A DNA stretch of 46,284 bases from Saprospiraceae bacterium (GTDB taxonomy: Bacteria > Bacteroidota > Bacteroidia > Chitinophagales > Saprospiraceae): NCBI GenBank assembly GCA_022841345.1, contig JALHRR010000038.1:1-46284 (forward strand), in the 5' to 3' direction. The translations under genes and the position numbers were made by a program. Positions 41,683-46,284 of this stretch are shown piece after piece (positions within the stretch are counted from its first letter, which is position 1; each line of letters begins with the position of its first letter). The notes beneath the pieces are model-generated. The model saw only the letters and a list, made by a program, of their open reading frames with translations, was not told the DNA's origin and searched no databases.

Positions 41683-42315
41683 TTAGAATACAAAGGAAAT
41701 GGAAGCCAGTAACCTCCTTGGGCGCTCTGAAAACTGGTATTGATTCCCATCAAAAGTAAAATGGCTACCAAAATTAGTGAGATTTCCTTCATATCTGATA
41801 TCCAAAAATATCTTCCAAAAGTCTATCCCTAATCCAGCTTGAAAACCCAGTGTCAAAGATTTGAAGTCTTCCTTATATCCTTCAAAGTCAGTAAAACCAG
41901 ATGTATTTTGTAAAAACACATGTCCCACAGGACCGACGTTTAACCGCAAAGGACCTGCTTTTGTTCCGAATAATACCGGAATATCCAGATACTGATACTT
42001 TTCACTCACGATTCTATCCATTGAAAAACCATCTGTCACCTTAAAGTCTACTCTGTTGCTGTTATACACCACTTCAGGTTGAATAATAAATCCACCCAAA
42101 TTAATCTGAGCAACTAAGCCCATATGATAACCATAGCTGGCATTTTCAACTGCGATTTTTACCTGATTACCCAAACTTCCGTTTTGAATATTGATAGAAT
42201 CGGTACCCAGGTCATAGGATCCGAGACCTGCCTTAACACCGATTTTAAACTGCGCCTGAGATATGCTGACTAGCGCAAAAAGAAGAATGAAAGGAAAACA
42301 ATATCTAAAATTCAT
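41683..42315 (-). CDS. Outer-membrane beta-barrel protein (PorT/OMP_b-brl type)
   Basis: This 210-residue protein starts with a signal peptide (MNFRYCFPFILLFALVSISQAQ). Alternating amphipathic strands follow (FKIGVKAGLGSYDLG, GYHMGLVAQINLGGFIIQPEVVYN, LRLNVGPVGHVFLQ, LTLGFQAGLGIDFWKIFLDIRYEG, each quoted in part), and it ends with a terminal aromatic F, the signature of outer-membrane barrels. It resembles the Bacteroidota outer-membrane beta-barrel domain family that includes PorT. The ATG at 42315 is chosen because it directly precedes the signal peptide; an upstream frame extends to 42369 without one. It probably shares a transcript with bshC. The substrate or partner is unknown. Confidence 0.83.
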   Translation of the reverse strand: MNFRYCFPFILLFALVSISQAQFKIGVKAGLGSYDLGTDSINIQNGSLGNQVKIAVENASYGYHMGLVAQINLGGFIIQPEVVYNSNRVDFKVTDGFSMDRIVSEKYQYLDIPVLFGTKAGPLRLNVGPVGHVFLQNTSGFTDFEGYKEDFKSLTLGFQAGLGIDFWKIFLDIRYEGNLTNFGSHFTFDGNQYQFSERPRRLLASISFVF

Positions 42316-42334
42316 GATTTCATTGTTTGTTAGG

Positions 42335-42342
42335 CAAAGGTA
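42335..42342 (-). promoter_or_regulatory. Putative -7 box (TACCTTTG) of the barrel-bshC unit
   Basis: Minus-strand TACCTTTG is a perfect TAnnTTTG match, 20 bases before the ATG at 42315. It also supports that ATG over the upstream alternative at 42369, which would lie upstream of the promoter. Confidence 0.5.
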
Positions 42343-42425
42343 ACGAACTGTATAAAAACCAAGTTTCAAATAAAAGGTTAATATTGCGGAAGGGAATAGT
42401 ATTTTCCAAATGAAGTAAGAAAAGT

Positions 42426-43052
42426 ATGAGCGGGAAAAAATTAAAAAGTGTTGAATTTATTGGAAGCTTTCCCAGAGCTGACTTGTGTCCCAAAGACGGA
42501 TTACCGGAATTTGCATTCATCGGCCGGTCGAATGTAGGTAAATCCAGCCTTATCAATATGTTGTGCGAAAGGAAGAATATGGCCCACACCTCCCAGCATC
42601 CCGGTAAAACTCAGTCTTTGAATTTTTATAAAGCTGATTTTAGCTGGTATTTAGTGGATTTGCCGGGATACGGATATGCAAAAGTGAGCAAGTCATCACG
42701 TGAAAAGTGGCAGACTATGATTCAATATTATCTATCCAAAAGAAAAGAACTGGCATGTTGCTTCATTCTGATAGATTCCAATATACCTCCTCAACAATTA
42801 GATATTGATTTTATTAATAAACTGGGTTCATGGTCAGTTCCATTTGCCATTGTATTTACTAAAACCGATAGAGGTAAAACGACTGAAATTCAATCAAATA
42901 TCTCCAAATTCAATAAGACAATATTGAAATCCTGGAGTTCTCTGCCTCCTCAATTTCTGAGTTCAGCAGAAAAGAAAATTGGCCAGGAAAATATCTTGAA
43001 TTACATCGATGAAGTACGCCAGACCTGGATAACTTCCCTGGATAATCTTTGA
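42426..43052 (+). CDS. engB: Ribosome biogenesis GTP-binding protein YsxC/EngB
   Basis: EngB (YihA/YsxC) is an essential GTPase needed for assembly of the large ribosomal subunit. The 208-residue protein has G1 GRSNVGKSS (33-41), the G3 DLPGYGYAKVS and the G4 TKTD. A short N-terminal extension SVEFIGSFPRADLCP is typical of the family. Length is normal. It is divergent from the barrel-bshC unit across 110 bases and starts a plus-strand run. TAATATTG near 42379 is one mismatch from a -7 box. Confidence 0.95.
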   Translation: MSGKKLKSVEFIGSFPRADLCPKDGLPEFAFIGRSNVGKSSLINMLCERKNMAHTSQHPGKTQSLNFYKADFSWYLVDLPGYGYAKVSKSSREKWQTMIQYYLSKRKELACCFILIDSNIPPQQLDIDFINKLGSWSVPFAIVFTKTDRGKTTEIQSNISKFNKTILKSWSSLPPQFLSSAEKKIGQENILNYIDEVRQTWITSLDNL

Positions 43053-43222
43053 AAATCATTCCCGGATCTAACGCAAGCATGTATGGATACAAAGAATATG
43101 TATCTTTAAGCGCTCATTAAACATAACAATACATTAACAGATCGCATATCTTACAGATTAACAGGGTTATATAAGCCAAAAAATACAAACCTGAAGTCAG
43201 CAGACAGCGAAAAGTAAAAGAG

Positions 43223-44929
43223 ATGAAACATATAATCCCGAATATACAGGATTGGCCAATTTACAAGCTGAGTGAGCGAAGGCAACAGTTCATTCAGGAA
43301 ATCAATACAGCGACTTTTCAAAAGCTAAACCGATTGTCCAATGAGCAGTTAAAGGATATGGTGGAGCGCACATTGTATTCAGAGTCCAGCAGAGTAAAAA
43401 ATGACCCATGGGAAGTTGATCCTCCCAATGAAGCTCTCTTTTGGAACAAACTCAAAAGAAGACTGGAAGAAGAAGTAGGTACCAATCCGAATCATATCGA
43501 ATACCGGGTATTACTTGAAGAGATACTCAGAACAATAATCAACCGATATAGTCAGGAAATCGTAGGGTCATTTAGAATGAAGACCTTTTTATTTGCCAGA
43601 AAATTCCTCACTGTATTTTTCAATGTGATTTTCAATCCATTAAGAGGAAAGCATTTGCTTAGTTTTTGGACTTCAATAAATTATGCTAAAGAAAAAATAA
43701 GAGTCATTGGCCCGCTGGATACCATCCGGCAATTGGCTAAGGACCAAATCCTGGTTTTAACGCCTACCCATTCATCCAATTTGGATTCCATTCTCATCGG
43801 ATATATGCTGGATATGAAAACGGGATTGCCCGGATTTTCTTATGGCGCAGGTTTGAACCTCTATAATTCAGGAATCGCAGCATATTTTATGAACAGGCTG
43901 GGAGCTTATCGTGTGGACAGAAGAAAGAAAAATCTGATCTATCTGGAGACGCTCAAGATCATGTCTCATCTTTCTATCGTATTGGGGACCAACAGTTTAT
44001 TTTTCCCGGGAGGAACTCGCTCAAGGTCCAATCATTTGGAGAAAAATTTAAAATTAGGCTTACTTTCAACAGCTGTGGATGCTCAGAGAACTTTAAGCGA
44101 AAAAAAGGAAGAAAAGAAAATTATTATTGTCCCTTTAATTTTGTCAAATCACTTCGTTTTTGAGGCCAGATCACTTGTAGAACAGCATTTGCGCCAGTTA
44201 GGGAAAGAAAAATATTCAAGATCTAAAGATACCTCAAAGGGTTTTTGGAATGGAGTAAAATTCGTTACATCGTTTTTTAGGGTTGATACAGAGGCTGTGT
44301 TTTCTATGGGTCAGCCGATGGATGTATTTGGCAACCCGGTGAATGTGGATGGCAGGAGTGTGGATCACAGAGGACATGAGATTGATATCAGTGGTTACTT
44401 CAGGATCAATGAAAACATTGTGACTGATCCGCAAAGAGAAAGTGAATACACCAAGATTTTAGCAGATCATATTGCAGAGAAATATTATAAGGAACATGTA
44501 GTATTAGACAGCGCAATGGTAGCTTTTGTCGCATTTCAATACCTGTTAAATCGCTTTGAAGAACTTGATTTGTTTGGAGTCCTGAAACTTAACCCTAAAA
44601 CTTTAGTATTTAATGAGTCAAGTCTTGTAGAAGGCATTTCCCAATTAAAATCACTTTTAGTACAAAAGACTAAAGAGGGATCTATTCTGCTGGATACACA
44701 CATTGAAAAAATGGAACCTGAAGCAATTTTGATAAGTGGAATGAAAAAACTTGGTGTATATCATCGCAACAGACCTTTAATAAAAAATAAAAAGGGGCTT
44801 ATCATATCAAAGGATCTCAAACTCTTATATTTCTATCACAACAAACTTGACAATTATGGGTTGCAGGATGAATTGTACTGGAAAAGAATTTTAAGCTTTG
44901 AGCGTCCACAGGTACAATTGGAAGACTGA
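43223..44929 (+). CDS. PlsB-like glycerol-3-phosphate acyltransferase
   Basis: This 568-residue membrane-associated acyltransferase of the PlsB/GPAT superfamily probably acylates glycerol-3-phosphate at the first step of phospholipid synthesis. Motif I is THSSNLDS, with H183 and D188 as the HxxxxD catalytic pair. Motif II is in GAYRVDRR and motif III reads FPGGTRSRS (261-269), where many acyltransferases have a glutamate (FPEGTRS or EGGRSR). A helical N-terminal region of about 150 residues precedes the catalytic domain, as in PlsB. It is shorter than E. coli PlsB (807). gpsA, which makes its likely substrate, is in the same window. The exonuclease gene follows after 20 bases. Acyl-donor specificity is unknown. 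Confidence 0.84.
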   Translation: MKHIIPNIQDWPIYKLSERRQQFIQEINTATFQKLNRLSNEQLKDMVERTLYSESSRVKNDPWEVDPPNEALFWNKLKRRLEEEVGTNPNHIEYRVLLEEILRTIINRYSQEIVGSFRMKTFLFARKFLTVFFNVIFNPLRGKHLLSFWTSINYAKEKIRVIGPLDTIRQLAKDQILVLTPTHSSNLDSILIGYMLDMKTGLPGFSYGAGLNLYNSGIAAYFMNRLGAYRVDRRKKNLIYLETLKIMSHLSIVLGTNSLFFPGGTRSRSNHLEKNLKLGLLSTAVDAQRTLSEKKEEKKIIIVPLILSNHFVFEARSLVEQHLRQLGKEKYSRSKDTSKGFWNGVKFVTSFFRVDTEAVFSMGQPMDVFGNPVNVDGRSVDHRGHEIDISGYFRINENIVTDPQRESEYTKILADHIAEKYYKEHVVLDSAMVAFVAFQYLLNRFEELDLFGVLKLNPKTLVFNESSLVEGISQLKSLLVQKTKEGSILLDTHIEKMEPEAILISGMKKLGVYHRNRPLIKNKKGLIISKDLKLLYFYHNKLDNYGLQDELYWKRILSFERPQVQLED

Positions 44930-44949
44930 TTCCAGATAAAAAAGAAACA

Positions 44950-45501
44950 ATGGAGTTACGATATATAGTATTTGATTTGGAGGCTACATGCTGGAGAGGC
45001 CGACCTCCAAACGGTTATAATGAAATTATAGAAATTGGTGCTATCAAAGTGGATGCATACGGAGATCCCGGAGAGATATTCAGCAGATTCGTAAAGCCTA
45101 CTGTTAATCCTTTGTTGTCCCCATTTTGTAAACAATTGACGAGCATAACACAAGAACAGGTGGATTCAGCAAGAACATATCCAAAAGTTATTCAGGAGTT
45201 TCTCGATTGGTCAGAATTATTGGACGATGATGTTAAAATGATTTCCTGGGGAGAAAATGACAAGGCATTGTTCTCGAGCGATTGCAAATTGCACAAATTA
45301 GATTATGACTGGACAGAAAAACATGTCAACCTGAAGCAACATTATAAAGAATTGAAACGTCATACAAAACATATGGGATTGAAAAATGCTTTAACGCATG
45401 AAGGTTTTGAGTTTGATGGAGATCCGCATCGGGGAATTGATGATGCACTCAATCTGGCCAAGATCTTTATTAAGTATATAGACGAATGGAACTTTCAATA
45501 A
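44950..45501 (+). CDS. DEDDh 3'-5' exonuclease (ERI1/KapD-like)
   Basis: This 183-residue cytosolic exonuclease is of the DEDDh (RNase T/DnaQ) superfamily. The metal-binding residues are visible: D9 and E11 in FDLEATCW, D104 in WGENDKALF, H160 and D165 in HRGIDDALN. The sequence WRGRPPNGYNEIIEIGAI and the small size resemble the ERI1/KapD group, which acts on RNA or single-stranded DNA ends. There is no extra domain. It lies 20 bases after the acyltransferase stop and 36 bases before the next gene, so it may be part of a short operon. The substrate is not determined. Confidence 0.9.
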   Translation: MELRYIVFDLEATCWRGRPPNGYNEIIEIGAIKVDAYGDPGEIFSRFVKPTVNPLLSPFCKQLTSITQEQVDSARTYPKVIQEFLDWSELLDDDVKMISWGENDKALFSSDCKLHKLDYDWTEKHVNLKQHYKELKRHTKHMGLKNALTHEGFEFDGDPHRGIDDALNLAKIFIKYIDEWNFQ

Positions 45502-45537
45502 ACCAAAAATTTACATTTTAATCACAACAACTTAATT

Positions 45538-46221
45538 ATGAAACAATTACTAATTCTTTTCTTATTGGTATCTGTATCAGTTACTGCATTTTCCCAGAAG
45601 ATTTCTGAGGGTGTAATCAGACTGGAATTGACTGATGTAAAATCTGATGACCCTTCCGTTGCCAGCCAGATGGCCATGATGAAAGGAAGTACAAATGATA
45701 TTTATTTCAGCAAGGATCAACAAAAAGTATCCATGTCTATGATGGGGGGTATGATGAATATGATGGTATTCACTACTCCGGCTACCAAGGAGACCAAACT
45801 TTTCATGGATATGATGGGAAATAAATTCCAGGTTAAAACGCCAATGGAAGAACCAGGTACAGGTGAAGATGAAATGGATATCAAAACAACGGACGAAACT
45901 AAGGAAATTAAGGGCTATACCTGTAAAAAAGTCATAATGACGCCCAAAAAGACTGCAGCCAACGGTCAGGACATGACCATTACGCTTTATGTAACTGACC
46001 GTATTCAAATGGTAGGACCGATAACTCCACAAATGAAAGGTCCCAATAAACTAAATGGAACCCCACTTGAAATGAGTATTCAAACCTCAGGAGTTACGAT
46101 GGTTTACACATGCAAAGGAGTTGAAACTTCTCTTCCTAAAGATTCTTTTAAAGAACCAAAAGGTTATAAAGAAATGTCCAAAGAAGAGTACGAAAAAATG
46201 ATGCAGGGATTTGGTATGTAA
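45538..46221 (+). CDS. Secreted methionine-rich protein (DUF4412-like)
   Basis: This 227-residue protein begins with a signal peptide (MKQLLILFLLVSVSVTAFSQ) and is probably periplasmic. The body resembles the DUF4412 group of beta-rich Bacteroidota proteins (GYTCKKVIMTP, ITLYVTDRI, PLEMSIQTSGVTMVYTCKGVE). It is unusually rich in methionine: clusters at about 43-46 (MAMM), 67-77 (MSMMGGMMNMM) and 102-106 (MDMMG) might bind copper or another soft metal. This is a suggestion from composition only. The C terminus is lysine- and glutamate-rich and ends KMMQGFGM. No metal-transport gene is adjacent. Its stop lies 63 bases before the window end. Confidence 0.78.
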   Translation: MKQLLILFLLVSVSVTAFSQKISEGVIRLELTDVKSDDPSVASQMAMMKGSTNDIYFSKDQQKVSMSMMGGMMNMMVFTTPATKETKLFMDMMGNKFQVKTPMEEPGTGEDEMDIKTTDETKEIKGYTCKKVIMTPKKTAANGQDMTITLYVTDRIQMVGPITPQMKGPNKLNGTPLEMSIQTSGVTMVYTCKGVETSLPKDSFKEPKGYKEMSKEEYEKMMQGFGM

Positions 46222-46284
46222 TTCTTTATATATCAATTATATAACCGGAGCAATTTAAACGATAAAAGCAACTGAAATTCAGTT

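Overview
The window looks like a stretch of chromosome from a member of the Bacteroidota, most probably a Saprospiraceae/Chitinophagales-type environmental bacterium. This is inferred from several signs. Secreted proteins carry type IX secretion (T9SS) C-terminal sorting domains. Upstream of many genes there is a TAnnTTTG element, the -7 box of Bacteroidota promoters. Shine-Dalgarno sequences are weak or absent. A bacillithiol gene (bshC) is present, and the DNA is AT-rich. I see no tRNA, rRNA, insertion sequence, CRISPR array or prophage block. Nearly every gene is a recognisable housekeeping or secreted-protein gene.

Layout. 1-9100: the 3' part of purM (+), then a long minus-strand run: DUF72 protein, ppk1, purB, gpsA, a YheT-type hydrolase, a coiled-coil protein and a PepSY membrane protein. 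9350-14400 (+): a T9SS protein, an M43 metalloprotease with T9SS tail, tpiA, an XRE/S24 self-cleaving-type repressor and a 73-residue partner. 14400-14910: a heptad-repeat region. 14911-17245 (-): biotin carboxylase and a class IV aminotransferase. 17303-24416 (+): acetoacetyl-CoA synthetase, a secreted Asp-box protein, fabD, a YqgE/AlgH protein and an ABC-F ATPase. 24417-24900: a second repeat-rich spacer. 24901-32308: GH92 mannosidase (+), SDR and redoxin lipoprotein (-), glgA and glgC (+). 32429-37721 (-): a large T9SS adhesin-like protein, dnaG and dapB. 38021-46221: hemE and accD (+), bshC and an outer-membrane barrel (-), then engB, a PlsB-like acyltransferase, a DEDDh exonuclease and a Met-rich secreted protein (+).

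How the genes fit together. Fatty-acid and phospholipid synthesis is spread over the window (accD, fabD, gpsA, the PlsB-like acyltransferase, and possibly the biotin carboxylase). Storage polymers are represented by ppk1 and the glgA-glgC pair. Stop/start overlaps suggest translational coupling for dapB-dnaG, redoxin-SDR, and acetoacetyl-CoA synthetase with the Asp-box protein.

The most unusual signal is non-coding. Three intergenic spacers (14407-14914, 24776-24850, 27237-27264) are built from 7-bp units. In the first, AACTCAT-type and TTATATC-type heptad runs alternate strictly, each introduced by a conserved CTGGCTGTT spacer. The second locus, 10 kb away, uses the same construction. Its function is unknown to me. 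I found no convincing new multi-gene system in the window.
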